A stretch of 64,000 bases of DNA from JBFWVJ01 sp050246795 (GTDB lineage: Bacteria > Patescibacteriota > Gracilibacteria > JAUYGZ01): positions 62,001-126,000 of the forward strand of contig JBFWVJ010000002.1 in NCBI GenBank assembly GCA_050246795.1. Reading direction: 5' to 3'. Made by a program: the position numbers and the translations under genes. The notes under the pieces are model-generated. The model made no database searches. It had not been told where the DNA came from and worked only from the letters and a program-made list of their open reading frames with translations. Below, piece after piece: positions 51,380 through 59,335 of this stretch (position 1 is its first letter; each line of letters opens with the position of its first letter).

Positions 51380-54133
51380 TTATTTGATGGAAAGCCCTCC
51401 GAAGGAGGGCTTTTTTGATGTTTGTAAGAGCTTCCTCACCTCCTCCACCACCAAAATACTCAGCCCACTCACGAAGATCACACCCCAATCGCTCCAGCTG
51501 AGGCCAGTAGTATGGAAGAGCTCTTGAAGTACGGGAATATACAGTAACGAGAGGACGATTCCCATGGAGATCACACTAGCACCCCAGAGCTGCCAAAGAG
51601 GCCTGAGCCCGAAGACGGAATGCGTGGTGCTCCTGGCGTTGAAGGCATTGTAGAGTTGATAGACCACGATGGCGGCGAAGGCAAAACTGGAGGCGGAGAT
51701 GAGTGTGGGATCCACGGCATCCAATCGCTGACCATACTCCCATCCAAGCGACTGGAGCTTCCAGATGAAGAGCGCGATCACCAGCACTCCGATGAAAAAT
51801 CCCATCCAGACGAAGTGGGACACAAATGAACGGTTCATGATCCGGAGCTTGGGACTCCGAGGAGCTTTGCTCATGACCCCTGGCTCGCCATGATCGATGC
51901 CTAAGGCAATAGCAGGGAAGATATCGGTTCCAACGTTGATGGCGAGGATGAGGACGGCCGAGAGGGGAGTGGGGAGCTGGAAGAAGATCGCCGTAAAGAC
52001 GACCACCAATTCGCCAATGTTTGTGGAAAAAATAAACCAGGTGAATTTCTTGAGGTTCTCATAGATCTTTCGTCCTTCTTCGACGGCCGACACGATACTG
52101 GCAAAAGAATCATCGAGCAGGATCATGTTGGCAGTCTCTTTGCTCACCTCTGTGCCGGTGATGCCCATGGCGATGCCCAGGTCCGCGCGCTTGAGCGCCG
52201 GGGCGTCGTTCACTCCATCTCCGGTCACGGCCACGATTTCTCCCATGCGTTTCAGGCGGTCAACGATGCGGCGTTTGTGTTCGGGATTGACGCGGGAAAA
52301 AATGAGGGATGTGCCCTGTACAGACGCGATTAATCGCGTCTGTACGGGCATATTTTTTTGCAATATCTTCTCCAATTCCTTATCCGTCATCTCCTCCAAT
52401 TCCGCGCCGGTGATCACCGGGGTGTTCTCATTCGCCAGTCCGATTTGAATGGCAATGGCCTTCGCCGTCAGGCCGTGGTCGCCAGTCACGACGATCGTAC
52501 GAATACCGGCACGATGGCATGATTCCACCGCGTGGAAGACTTCTTCCCTTGGCGGATCAATCATACCGGCCAAGCCGAGGTAGACTAGTCCATGTTCTAA
52601 TTCATGGTGATCTTTTTTCAGATCTGATTTCGATAATTCCTTATAAGCAAACCCAATCACCCGCAAGGCTTCCGAAGCCATCTCTTCGTTGGCCTTCTGC
52701 ACCTTCTTCTTCATCTCCGCCGTAAACTTTTCTGTTTTCCCGCCTTTTAAAATGTGCGTACATCTCTTTAGCAGCTCATCAGGCGACCCCTTCGTCAAAA
52801 GTTCCATCTCTTCACCCTTCTCACCCTTAAGTCCCTTAGAACCCTTCCCCACGATCACGCTCATCATCTTCCGGGTACTGTCGAAGGGAATTTTATCGGT
52901 TATTTTTATTTCGGGGATAGGAATCGTCTTCTTGCCCACCTTTTTCTCAGCCAAGGTCAGCAAGGCTCCCTCCGTCGGATCGCCGAGAACAACATATCTC
53001 CCATTTTTCTTTTGCAATTGTGCTTCCGAACAATAGTTCGCAATGAATCGAAGTTTTTGAAGATCGGAATTGAGATTTTGGGATTTGTTTTGAGTTTCGG
53101 ATTTAGAACTTAGAATTTCCCCTACATGTGGGCTATATCCTGTCCCCGTCACCTCCAATATTTCGTCCGTTCCAAGCAAGATCTTCGTCACCGTCATTTC
53201 ATTCTTCGTAAGCGTCCCGGTTTTGTCACTGCAGATGACCGTGGTGGAGCCAAGGGTTTCCACGGAAGACAAGCGTTTCACAACCATCTGTCGTTTGGCC
53301 ATGCGTTGTACTCCCAGAGCCAGGGCCACGGTAATGGTAGCAGGCAAACCCTCAGGAACTGCCGCCACGGCTACGGAGACGGCGAAGAGGAGAGACTCCA
53401 AAAAGGGTTTTTCCTGAAGGAACATTCCGGCCAGGATGAGGATCCCTGAAAGAACGATGGTGACCTTGGTGACGAACAGGCCGATATGGAACATTTCTTT
53501 CTGAAGAGGGGACTGGTCCTGGACCGTCTTGGTCGTCAGGTGCGCGATGCGGCCGAACTGCGTTTCCATTCCGGTTTTTTGGACTTCCATGATGCCGGTC
53601 CCGGCCACGATGGTGGTGCCCATGAAGAGTTCGTCCTTGAGTTTTTTGTGGACCGGGACTGATTCACCCGTCAAAGGCGCTTCATCCGCCTTTACTTCCG
53701 AAGTTTCCACCAAAATACCATCGGCAGGGATCTTATCTCCGGCATTCAGGACGACCAGGTCACCCGGGACGATGGTTTCAGCATCGATTTGGATCTTTTC
53801 CCCGTCTCGGATCACGATGGCTTGAGGCGAAATGAGTTTCCGGAGCGCTTCCAAGGTTTTCTCGGTTTTGAACTCTTGAAAAAACCCGATCCCGGCATTG
53901 AGCAGGACGATCCCCAGGATGATCAGCCCGTCAAACAAGCCTTCCTGATCGCCGTGCAGCAGTCCGGTGCCCACCGCGATGCCCGCCGACACGATCAAAA
54001 TGATCACCATTAAGTCCGTGAACTGCCGGAAAAGCATCTTCCACCAGGGATTATCATTCACGGCTTCTAATCGGTTGGGGCCATATTTTTGAAGTCTCGA
54101 ACCGGCTTCTTTCTTAGTTAATCCATTCATCAC
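51380..54133 (-). CDS. P-type cation-transporting ATPase, P2 (Ca2+/SERCA-like) type
   Basis: A 917-residue P2-type ATPase that pumps cations (probably Ca2+ out of the cell). Landmarks in order: TGES actuator loop (DEAPLTGESVPVHKKL), membrane helix with AVPEGLPATITVALALG (M4, ion-binding PEGLP), phosphorylation site CSDKTGTLTKNEMT, nucleotide-binding KGSPDELLKRC, hinge VTGDGVNDAPALKRADLGIA and C-terminal membrane helices ending near FVSGLSILVVEEVRK. Two stretches are repeat DNA read in frame: KGSKGLKGEKG in the nucleotide-binding domain and RLIASVQ (52318-52345) before FSRVNPEHKRRIV. The last codons (KPSFGGLSIK) coincide with the terminator of the convergent gene. Confidence 0.93.
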   Translation of the reverse strand: MMNGLTKKEAGSRLQKYGPNRLEAVNDNPWWKMLFRQFTDLMVIILIVSAGIAVGTGLLHGDQEGLFDGLIILGIVLLNAGIGFFQEFKTEKTLEALRKLISPQAIVIRDGEKIQIDAETIVPGDLVVLNAGDKIPADGILVETSEVKADEAPLTGESVPVHKKLKDELFMGTTIVAGTGIMEVQKTGMETQFGRIAHLTTKTVQDQSPLQKEMFHIGLFVTKVTIVLSGILILAGMFLQEKPFLESLLFAVSVAVAAVPEGLPATITVALALGVQRMAKRQMVVKRLSSVETLGSTTVICSDKTGTLTKNEMTVTKILLGTDEILEVTGTGYSPHVGEILSSKSETQNKSQNLNSDLQKLRFIANYCSEAQLQKKNGRYVVLGDPTEGALLTLAEKKVGKKTIPIPEIKITDKIPFDSTRKMMSVIVGKGSKGLKGEKGEEMELLTKGSPDELLKRCTHILKGGKTEKFTAEMKKKVQKANEEMASEALRVIGFAYKELSKSDLKKDHHELEHGLVYLGLAGMIDPPREEVFHAVESCHRAGIRTIVVTGDHGLTAKAIAIQIGLANENTPVITGAELEEMTDKELEKILQKNMPVQTRLIASVQGTSLIFSRVNPEHKRRIVDRLKRMGEIVAVTGDGVNDAPALKRADLGIAMGITGTEVSKETANMILLDDSFASIVSAVEEGRKIYENLKKFTWFIFSTNIGELVVVFTAIFFQLPTPLSAVLILAINVGTDIFPAIALGIDHGEPGVMSKAPRSPKLRIMNRSFVSHFVWMGFFIGVLVIALFIWKLQSLGWEYGQRLDAVDPTLISASSFAFAAIVVYQLYNAFNARSTTHSVFGLRPLWQLWGASVISMGIVLSLLYIPVLQELFHTTGLSWSDWGVIFVSGLSILVVEEVRKLLQTSKKPSFGGLSIK
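51391..51416 (+). terminator. Terminator of the 50279 gene, embedded in the ATPase coding end
   Basis: AAGCCCTCC and GGAGGGCTT around GAA, followed by T6 on the plus strand. The same bases encode Lys-Pro-Ser-Phe-Gly-Gly-Leu near the ATPase C-terminus on the minus strand. Confidence 0.9.
52318..52345. repeat. 28-bp perfect palindrome, ATPase copy
   Basis: GTACAGACGCGATT followed by AATCGCGTCTGTAC. It is translated in frame in the ATPase and shares the core ACGCGATTAATCGCGT with 61720-61747. Flanking TGCCC/GGGCA extend the stem past a 1-base bulge. Confidence 0.93.
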
Positions 54134-54469
54134 TTGAGAGAAAAAGATACCTCTATTTTTTCATATTTGTGAATGAATCTGAATCAGCTGCGGTTGAGAA
54201 AAGGGAAAAATATGGACGGAAAAGAATGTGCAAGAGCGTCAATAGAGGTCGTTGGATTTTCTAAGAAAAAAGCGTAGGGTGGGAAGTCCTTTCACAAGTT
54301 CATTTTCCATTCCGACTCCGTTCGACTCCGCTCAGGACAAACTTCGTGGAGGAATCCCTCACTTTCACAATCTATCAAAACACCTGTCACATTTTGTCCA
54401 CTGTTTTGAATTGATATATATGTATTTTTGTATATGTTTTTTCTGAATTTATTATTTCATTGACGAATT
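54134..54469. other. Intergenic region with half repeat element and AT-rich promoter zone
   Basis: No gene is visible. 54303-54365 is a half copy (D) of the inverted-repeat element; the stretch 54390-54469 is AT-rich (TTTTGAATTGATATATATG) and probably carries the promoter of the small coiled-coil genes, but I cannot assign boxes with confidence. Confidence 0.6.
54303..54365. repeat. Inverted-repeat element, half copy D
   Basis: It has the left outer arm TTTCCATTCCGACTCCG and the inner word GTGGAGGAATCCCTC, but the right half of the element is missing. Confidence 0.8.
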
Positions 54470-54724
54470 ATGGCTCCGACAAAAAAAGAAATCATTGAAG
54501 TCGCTCAATTATTTAATCAAGGTTTCGAACAAATTTTTTTGCCAATTTTAAAGGAAGAGATGAGAGTGCTTCGGGCTGAAATAAATAATCATGTTGATGG
54601 TTTAAGTTCGCAAATAAGTGAAGCAAATGAAAATACTGGATTCTACTTTCAAAAATGCGCCACAAAGGAGGAGGTTGAGGCACTCGAAAACCGCGTCAAA
54701 AAACTCGAGCTCTCACGAGCGTAA
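54470..54724 (+). CDS. Small coiled-coil protein (84 aa), tandem paralogue 1
   Basis: MAPTKKEIIEVAQLFNQG at the N-terminus, a helical middle and ending in FQKCATKEEVEALENRVKKL then ELSRA. The next gene starts MALTKKDLHKISLLFNQA and ends FQKCATRSEQEALEKRVKKL then ELSRS, so the two are tandem duplicates. Function unknown; the tail is a short coiled coil. Small paired coiled-coil proteins of this look are frequent in CPR genomes. Confidence 0.75.
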   Translation: MAPTKKEIIEVAQLFNQGFEQIFLPILKEEMRVLRAEINNHVDGLSSQISEANENTGFYFQKCATKEEVEALENRVKKLELSRA

Positions 54725-54772
54725 TGCCTTTTGTTTGAAATCACCTCCATATATATTTTTAACTGATGAATT

Positions 54773-55099
54773 ATGGCACTGACAAAAAAAGACCTTCATA
54801 AAATCTCTCTACTTTTTAACCAGGCCTGCGAACATTATCTCTTTCCGAGGTTTGACCGCATTGAATCAAGATTAGACGGAGTGGAGTCACGGCTGGACGG
54901 GGTGGAGTCACGGCTGGAGAAGGCTGAAAAAGTCGTCAAATCAATTAAAAATGACCTTCATGAGTATGTCCAAAACGCAGATGACAAGTTTAAAGAAGCC
55001 AACCAAAACATCGGATATTACTTCCAAAAATGTGCGACAAGGTCTGAGCAGGAAGCACTTGAAAAACGCGTCAAAAAACTTGAACTCTCCCGTTCATAA
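54773..55099 (+). CDS. Small coiled-coil protein (108 aa), tandem paralogue 2
   Basis: Paralogue of the preceding gene, longer by an internal heptad-like duplication: RIESRLDGVESRLDGVESRL (residues about 28-47), encoded by a near-exact direct repeat of GGAGTCACGGCTGGACGG. This creates a longer coiled coil and may change its partner or rod length. It lies 48 bp after its paralogue, in the same orientation. No catalytic motif. Confidence 0.75.
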   Translation: MALTKKDLHKISLLFNQACEHYLFPRFDRIESRLDGVESRLDGVESRLEKAEKVVKSIKNDLHEYVQNADDKFKEANQNIGYYFQKCATRSEQEALEKRVKKLELSRS

Positions 55100-55203
55100 A
55101 AATTTCTTGGCAACTCAGATCGGAGCTGTTAGGTTTTAGCGTGTTTGTTGCTCGCGAGAGCGAGCCCTAAGAAGCTAACTCCTCATACCTAAGAAGCTGC
55201 CCC

Positions 55204-55725
55204 ATGGCCTACGTCATTTTCGACACGGAAACCACTGGTTTAAATCCTTTATTGGGGGATCGGATCGTAGAAATCGCCGCCGTGAAGGTGATCAATGGAG
55301 AAGTGCTCGAGCCGAGTTTTCATTCCCTGATCAATCCGGGAAGAATGATCTCTCCCGAAGCGGCGCGGGTGAATGGCATTACTCAAGAAATGCTCCATGA
55401 TGCTCCACCAGCTTCGGTGGTCATTCCTCAGTTTTTAGACTTTGTCGGATCAGACATCTTGGTAGCGCACAACGCGGAATTCGACATGACCTTCCTCAAG
55501 CATGAGATGGAGCTCCTGGGGATGGACCCGACAAAGCTCCCAACGTATATGTGCACCCTCAGCATGGCTCGGGAAAAGCTCCCCCAACTCGGACGACACA
55601 ATCTCGACGTGCTCATGCAGCACTTTGGAGTGACCATTGAAAACCGCCACCGCGCCCTCGACGACGTCCTGGCAACGGTACAGATTTTTTTGGAAATGCA
55701 TCAGGAAGAACCAACATTGTTTTAA
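55204..55725 (+). CDS. dnaQ: DnaQ-like 3'-5' exonuclease (DEDDh)
   Basis: A 173-residue exonuclease of the proofreading family. Exo I: VIFDTETTGLNP (4-15); Exo II: ILVAHNAEFDMTFLKHEM (about 85-102); Exo III: NRHRALDDVLAT with catalytic His and Asp (about 147-158). The length and lack of a UvrC-like or helicase extension suit a stand-alone epsilon-type subunit or RNase T/ExoX-like enzyme. It shares an operon-like arrangement with recX, 103 bp downstream. Whether it associates with PolC or DnaE is not visible. Confidence 0.9.
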   Translation: MAYVIFDTETTGLNPLLGDRIVEIAAVKVINGEVLEPSFHSLINPGRMISPEAARVNGITQEMLHDAPPASVVIPQFLDFVGSDILVAHNAEFDMTFLKHEMELLGMDPTKLPTYMCTLSMAREKLPQLGRHNLDVLMQHFGVTIENRHRALDDVLATVQIFLEMHQEEPTLF

Positions 55726-55734
55726 GGAAAGGGT

Positions 55735-55825
55735 TTTAACGGTTATGAGGGGCTTAATGGTTTTAAGGGATTCTGTTGAATGCTCCTTACGTCCCTTAAG
55801 ACCATTATTCCCCTTAAGCCCATTC
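55735..55825. repeat. Imperfect inverted repeat between dnaQ and recX
   Basis: GGGGCTTAATGGTTTTAAGG faces CCTTAAGACCATTATTCCCC (about 90 bp in all), forming a long hairpin with mismatches directly before the recX start. It contains the same GGGGCTTAA/TTAAGGG words as the Gly/Lys-coding stretch in the ATPase gene. Confidence 0.65.
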
Positions 55826-55828
55826 CCC

Positions 55829-56323
55829 ATGAAAGCCCTCGAATACGCCATCCGCTCCTTGCTGCGCAAGCGACAGACAGAACAAGAAATCCGTGAGCGC
55901 ATCAAGAAAAGACATCCCGATGCGAAAGTAGAGGAGGTGATTTCGCGGCTCAAAGAACTCAACTACATCAATGATGCCGAATTTAGCGAGGCTTGGATCC
56001 GCCATCGGACCCTGAGTTCACCGAAGGGAAAGTTCAAGCTGGAGCAGGAACTCAAGCTGAAGGGAGTTTCCGGGACAAACCGACAGAAAGCCCTGGAAGA
56101 ATATGATGAAAAGGCTGTTTTAGAAGAAATTGCCCAAAAGAAATGGCAACAGCTTACGAAACATTTTGCGGCGGAAGGTCAGTTCCCCCTTTCAAGGGGG
56201 TCAGGGGGTGAAGGGAGCCGCAAAACCCGCGAAAAACTCATGAGATACCTCCTTTCAAGAGGTTTTGCCATTAGTTCCGTCCTGGAGGTAGTTAAAACAG
56301 TTGCCCATTCGGAGGAAAACTGA
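55829..56323 (+). CDS. recX: Regulatory protein RecX
   Basis: RecX inhibits RecA filament assembly and recombinase activity. The ATG at 55829 gives 164 residues: ALEYAIRSLLRKRQTEQEIR (RecX motif 1), LKELNYINDAEFSEAWIRHR (motif 2, with the Y-I-D-D/N-D-x-F pattern) and the C-terminal SRGFAISSVLEVV. Within the last third, GQFPLSRGSGGEGSRKTREK derives partly from CCCCCTTTCAAGGGGG repeat DNA. The frame is open upstream but only through dnaQ. Confidence 0.85.
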   Translation: MKALEYAIRSLLRKRQTEQEIRERIKKRHPDAKVEEVISRLKELNYINDAEFSEAWIRHRTLSSPKGKFKLEQELKLKGVSGTNRQKALEEYDEKAVLEEIAQKKWQQLTKHFAAEGQFPLSRGSGGEGSRKTREKLMRYLLSRGFAISSVLEVVKTVAHSEEN

Positions 56324-56416
56324 TAAAATGGTGACACAAAATGTGAAAAAGTGATGAATACGAACGTAAGTTTGTCTCTTTTTTGCATTTTACATTTTTC
56401 ATTTTACATTTTTTCG

Positions 56417-58057
56417 ATGCAATCTAAATTCATGGCAGCCATCAACCAGTTGGCCACCGAAAAAAACCTCCCAAAGGACCGGGTCCTGGAAATCGTCTCC
56501 CACGCTCTGCGCGCAGCGTATCGAAAGGATTATGGGAACCGCGACCAGAACCTCCGCGTCGACCTTGATCCAGATAATGCGAACCCGACCGTTTTTGTCC
56601 TGAAAGACGTCCTCGAAGACGGCGTTGAAATGGAGTCGGATGAACGACAAATCTATGTTTCAGAGGCCAAGAAGTACAAGAAAGACATCAAAGTGGGGGA
56701 TGTTTTGGAAGTCGACGTGACTCCGGCTGACTATGGCCGTATCGCTGCGCAAAGCGCGAAGCAAGTGATCATTCAGCGGATTCAAGAAGCAGAAAAGGAC
56801 ATTATCACCGACATGTACAAGGACCGTGAGCATGAAATCCTCAATGGATATGTGAATCGAGTCGAAGGACCGAATGTCTACATCGACCTGGATCGAACTC
56901 AAGCGATCCTGCGTCCACAAGACCAGATTCCTCGAGAAGGCTATCAAAATGGACAGCGCATCAAGGTCTATTTGGAAAAAGTGATTTCGACCCCGAAGGG
57001 TCCTCGTTTGTTGATCTCCCGATCTCATCCGAAGCTGGTGAACTGCTTGCTCGAACTGGAAATCCCCGAAGTCCGTGAAAAGGTGGTGGAAATCAAAGCC
57101 GTTGCTCGTGAAGCTGGAGTGCGAACCAAAGTCGCCGTCACTTCCAATGACAAGAATGTTGATCCGATCGGAGCTTGTGTGGGTCAGAAAGGGGTTCGTA
57201 TTCAAAACATCATGGAAGAATTCAACGGCGAACGCATCGACATCATCGAATGGTCTGAGGATGCCCTCAAAATGCTGACGGCAGCCCTCGCTCCAGCGAA
57301 GATTGCCTACATCGACCTGGATGAACCAAGCCGACGAGCCCGTGTGTACGTCCCTGTGGAAGAGCGCGCGCTGGCGATTGGAAAAGGTGGTCAGAATGTT
57401 CGACTCGCTTCTATGCTCACCGGATGGGAAGTGGACATCATCGACCTCGACAAATTGGATACGACCAAACTGGATGAAATCAAGAAGCAAGAACTTGAAC
57501 GGGCGTTGACGACTGAAAAGAGCAGCAAGAAAGCCGAGAAAAAAGTGGAAATGCCAGTGGCTGCGGAAGACATTAAAGACCTGCCTGGTCTCGCAGCTGA
57601 GATTGCTCAGAAATTGGAGGCTGCCGGATTCGTGAAGAGTATTCAGCTCATGGGTCTCAATGCTGAAGCCCTTACCGCGATCGAAGGCGTGAACCAGGAA
57701 GAGGCAGAGATGATTGAGAAGGCTTTGAAAGGGGAATTAGGGAAGGGTGATAAGGGTGATAAGGGTGATAAGGGTGATAAGGGTGATGAAGGTGATAAGG
57801 GTGATGAGGGTGATAAGGCTGATGAGGGTGATAAGGGTGATGAGAGTGAAGAATCTGTAGATGAAGCTGCGGAGTCGGAAGGTCAAGATACGGAAACAGA
57901 AAAACCTGTGAAGGCAAAAAAGGAAAAGAAAGCAAAAACACCAGTTGAAACTCCAGTGGATGAAGCTCCTGCCGAATCTCCGGCTGAAGAACCATCTGAA
58001 GAGAAAGCCCCTGTCGACGAAGCGGGTCAACAAGAAGGAGCAGAAAAAGCTGAATAA
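56417..58057 (+). CDS. nusA: Transcription elongation/termination factor NusA with GDKGD repeat tail
   Basis: NusA binds RNA polymerase and nascent RNA and modulates pausing, termination and antitermination. From ATG 56417 (MQSKFMAAINQLATEKNLPK): N-terminal domain (1-130), S1 domain (about 135-200, VNRVEGPNVYIDLDRTQAIL), KH1 (GVRTKVAVTSNDKNVDPIGA, VGQKGVRIQ) and KH2 (LAIGKGGQNVRLASMLTGWE), then an acidic helix-hairpin domain (LPGLAAEIAQKLEAAGFVKS). After residue about 440 a 9-bp DNA repeat (GGTGATAAG) gives a GDKGDKGDKG tail, then Glu/Pro-rich residues. The core is full length; the tail is extra. Confidence 0.93.
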   Translation: MQSKFMAAINQLATEKNLPKDRVLEIVSHALRAAYRKDYGNRDQNLRVDLDPDNANPTVFVLKDVLEDGVEMESDERQIYVSEAKKYKKDIKVGDVLEVDVTPADYGRIAAQSAKQVIIQRIQEAEKDIITDMYKDREHEILNGYVNRVEGPNVYIDLDRTQAILRPQDQIPREGYQNGQRIKVYLEKVISTPKGPRLLISRSHPKLVNCLLELEIPEVREKVVEIKAVAREAGVRTKVAVTSNDKNVDPIGACVGQKGVRIQNIMEEFNGERIDIIEWSEDALKMLTAALAPAKIAYIDLDEPSRRARVYVPVEERALAIGKGGQNVRLASMLTGWEVDIIDLDKLDTTKLDEIKKQELERALTTEKSSKKAEKKVEMPVAAEDIKDLPGLAAEIAQKLEAAGFVKSIQLMGLNAEALTAIEGVNQEEAEMIEKALKGELGKGDKGDKGDKGDKGDEGDKGDEGDKADEGDKGDESEESVDEAAESEGQDTETEKPVKAKKEKKAKTPVETPVDEAPAESPAEEPSEEKAPVDEAGQQEGAEKAE

Positions 58058-58061
58058 TGGC

Positions 58062-58089
58062 TTGTATCCGCACTTGATATTCTTATAAT
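58062..58089 (+). promoter_or_regulatory. Promoter of the methionine-leader transcript
   Basis: TTGTAT at 58062-58067, 16-bp spacer, perfect TATAAT at 58084-58089. Transcription would start near 58096, 14 nt before the leader peptide ATG. Confidence 0.6.
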
Positions 58090-58109
58090 TGGGTTCTCAA
58101 TTTCCTCCT

Positions 58110-58175
58110 ATGAACTTCCAAACCTCTCAGACCATGATGTCCATGATGATGTCCATGCGTTGCCCACCGCGGTAG
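58110..58175 (+). CDS. Methionine-rich leader peptide (21 aa) of an attenuator
   Basis: ATG at 58110 opens a 21-codon frame: MNFQTSQTMMSMMMSMRCPP then Arg and TAG. Seven of 21 codons are Met, six of them within eight codons (58134-58157). Met is rare elsewhere, so chance is improbable. It lies between a promoter and a strong terminator, upstream of a homocysteine S-methyltransferase gene, exactly as trp/his/leu-type leader peptides do. Translation probably reports Met-tRNA supply. No Shine-Dalgarno is evident; several genes here also lack one. The reading frame and context support it; expression is not shown. Confidence 0.8.
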   Translation: MNFQTSQTMMSMMMSMRCPPR

Positions 58176-58200
58176 AGAGTGTTTGCTGACCTGAATCCAG

Positions 58201-58237
58201 AAGCTTCGCTCCACCTCGGTGGGCGAAGCTTTTTTTG
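58201..58237 (+). terminator. Attenuator terminator, with competing antiterminator arm inside the leader peptide
   Basis: AAGCTTCGC (58201-58209) plus CCAC (58211-58214) pair with GTGG (58219-58222) plus GCGAAGCTT (58223-58231), then T6. The segment CGGTGGGC (58217-58224) of the same hairpin is fully complementary to GCCCACCG (58162-58169), which follows the Met codons in the leader. So a ribosome stalled on Met codons leaves GCCCACCG free and prevents the terminator, whereas one that reaches the stop covers it and permits termination. Confidence 0.85.
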
Positions 58238-58238
58238 T

Positions 58239-58325
58239 GCCTGACCTGGAGTTGCACTCCAGGTCAGGCCCCTCGGAGTTTAACTCCGCCACCCACTGTC
58301 CAGGAGTGGAACTCCTGAACAGTGG
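58239..58325. repeat. Three consecutive palindromes between attenuator and gene
   Basis: GCCTGACCTGGAGT/ACTCCAGGTCAGGC (perfect 14-bp arms, loop TGC), CGGAGTT/AACTCCG, and CACTGTCCAGGAGT/AACTCCTGAACAGTG (one mismatch). All lie downstream of the terminator and share the GGAGT-ACTCC core, so they look like a dispersed repeat family rather than part of the switch. Confidence 0.85.
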
Positions 58326-58363
58326 GGAAGATTCCCTCCCTTTTACTTTTCAATTTTTCTTCC

Positions 58364-59335
58364 ATGCCAAAAATCCTCTCCGGACCTTATGGATCCCTCA
58401 TCCACGACATTCTCACCAGCGAAGGTGTTGATGCTCAGACTCGAGCGACCCTCACCAGTCCCAATGCCATTCTTCATCATGATAGGACTCAACAACTCGT
58501 GCATCATGTGGCCCGATCCTATCGGGACCATGGCGCGCAGGTGCTGACGACCAATACCTTCTCGACTCGTCACCTGCTGACCAACCACCCAGATGAGTAT
58601 ACCCCCGCGCTTCAGGCTCAGCTTGAGATCACGCAAGCCGTCGCAGAAAATGACCGGGAAATAGCGGTTTCGTTTGGCCCCTATGGGGACTGTTATAAGC
58701 CAGAAGAAGCCCCATCTTCAGTGGCTGAAGGTGCGGATTTTTGGGAAGCCGCTTTTGAACCGCTGATTTCTGCCCCTGGAAACCTCCACTATGCCCTTGC
58801 TGAGACGGTAAATAGCGAAGTCGAAGCGCTCTCCATCGCTCGCGCCTGGAAAAATATCCGACGGCATATCCGTGGACAGGTCGACGGCGTCATCAGCTTC
58901 ATCCCTCAGCAGCAGGGGAAAGAACTGCTCAGCGGTGAAAGCATCACGGAGGTCATCCGGGCGATCCAAGCGGAACTCGGGGTCTTTCCCATTCTTTTGG
59001 GACTGAACTGTTGCTCCATCAAGGCCCTTGAACCCACTCTCATCGAAACTGCTGACCTGACACGAAGGACACCTTTTCGATTTCTCTATCCCAATGCTTC
59101 GGACATGGATCCGCTCGCGCTGGAACAATCCCCTGAAAATCAGGTTTCTCGTGAACCCAAAGAAGTGGCAAGCCTTCTCCATGAGCTCCTTCACCGCTAC
59201 GAAGCTTCTCTTCCTGGCGCTACCGCACAGGTGATCATCAATGAGTGCTGCGGTGGGACCCCACAGCGAACCAAGATCATCTCCAAAAAAGTACGAGAAG
59301 CTCGCCCCCTTTCATCCGTTGTCTCATTTTCATGA
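58364..59335 (+). CDS. Homocysteine S-methyltransferase family protein
   Basis: Transfers a methyl group to homocysteine to make methionine; a zinc enzyme of the S-methyl_trans (MmuM/BHMT/MetH N-terminal) family. The ATG at 58364 gives 323 residues: MPKILSGPYGSLIHDIL, TTNTFSTRHLL (conserved TNTF), LLGLNCCSI with the first zinc Cys, and NECCGGTPQRTKII with the CC-G-T-P zinc loop. The methyl donor (S-methylmethionine, SAM or methylfolate) cannot be read from sequence. The frame is open 42 bp further upstream, but that ATG lies in the leader. It follows a Met-sensing attenuator, and folate genes follow. Confidence 0.88.
   Translation: MPKILSGPYGSLIHDILTSEGVDAQTRATLTSPNAILHHDRTQQLVHHVARSYRDHGAQVLTTNTFSTRHLLTNHPDEYTPALQAQLEITQAVAENDREIAVSFGPYGDCYKPEEAPSSVAEGADFWEAAFEPLISAPGNLHYALAETVNSEVEALSIARAWKNIRRHIRGQVDGVISFIPQQQGKELLSGESITEVIRAIQAELGVFPILLGLNCCSIKALEPTLIETADLTRRTPFRFLYPNASDMDPLALEQSPENQVSREPKEVASLLHELLHRYEASLPGATAQVIINECCGGTPQRTKIISKKVREARPLSSVVSFS

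Noticed and set aside
58062..58363. SAM riboswitch or T-box
   Set aside because: No K-turn/pseudoknot core of SAM classes and no T-box UGGN bulge pattern were seen; the Met-rich frame with antiterminator explains the leader.
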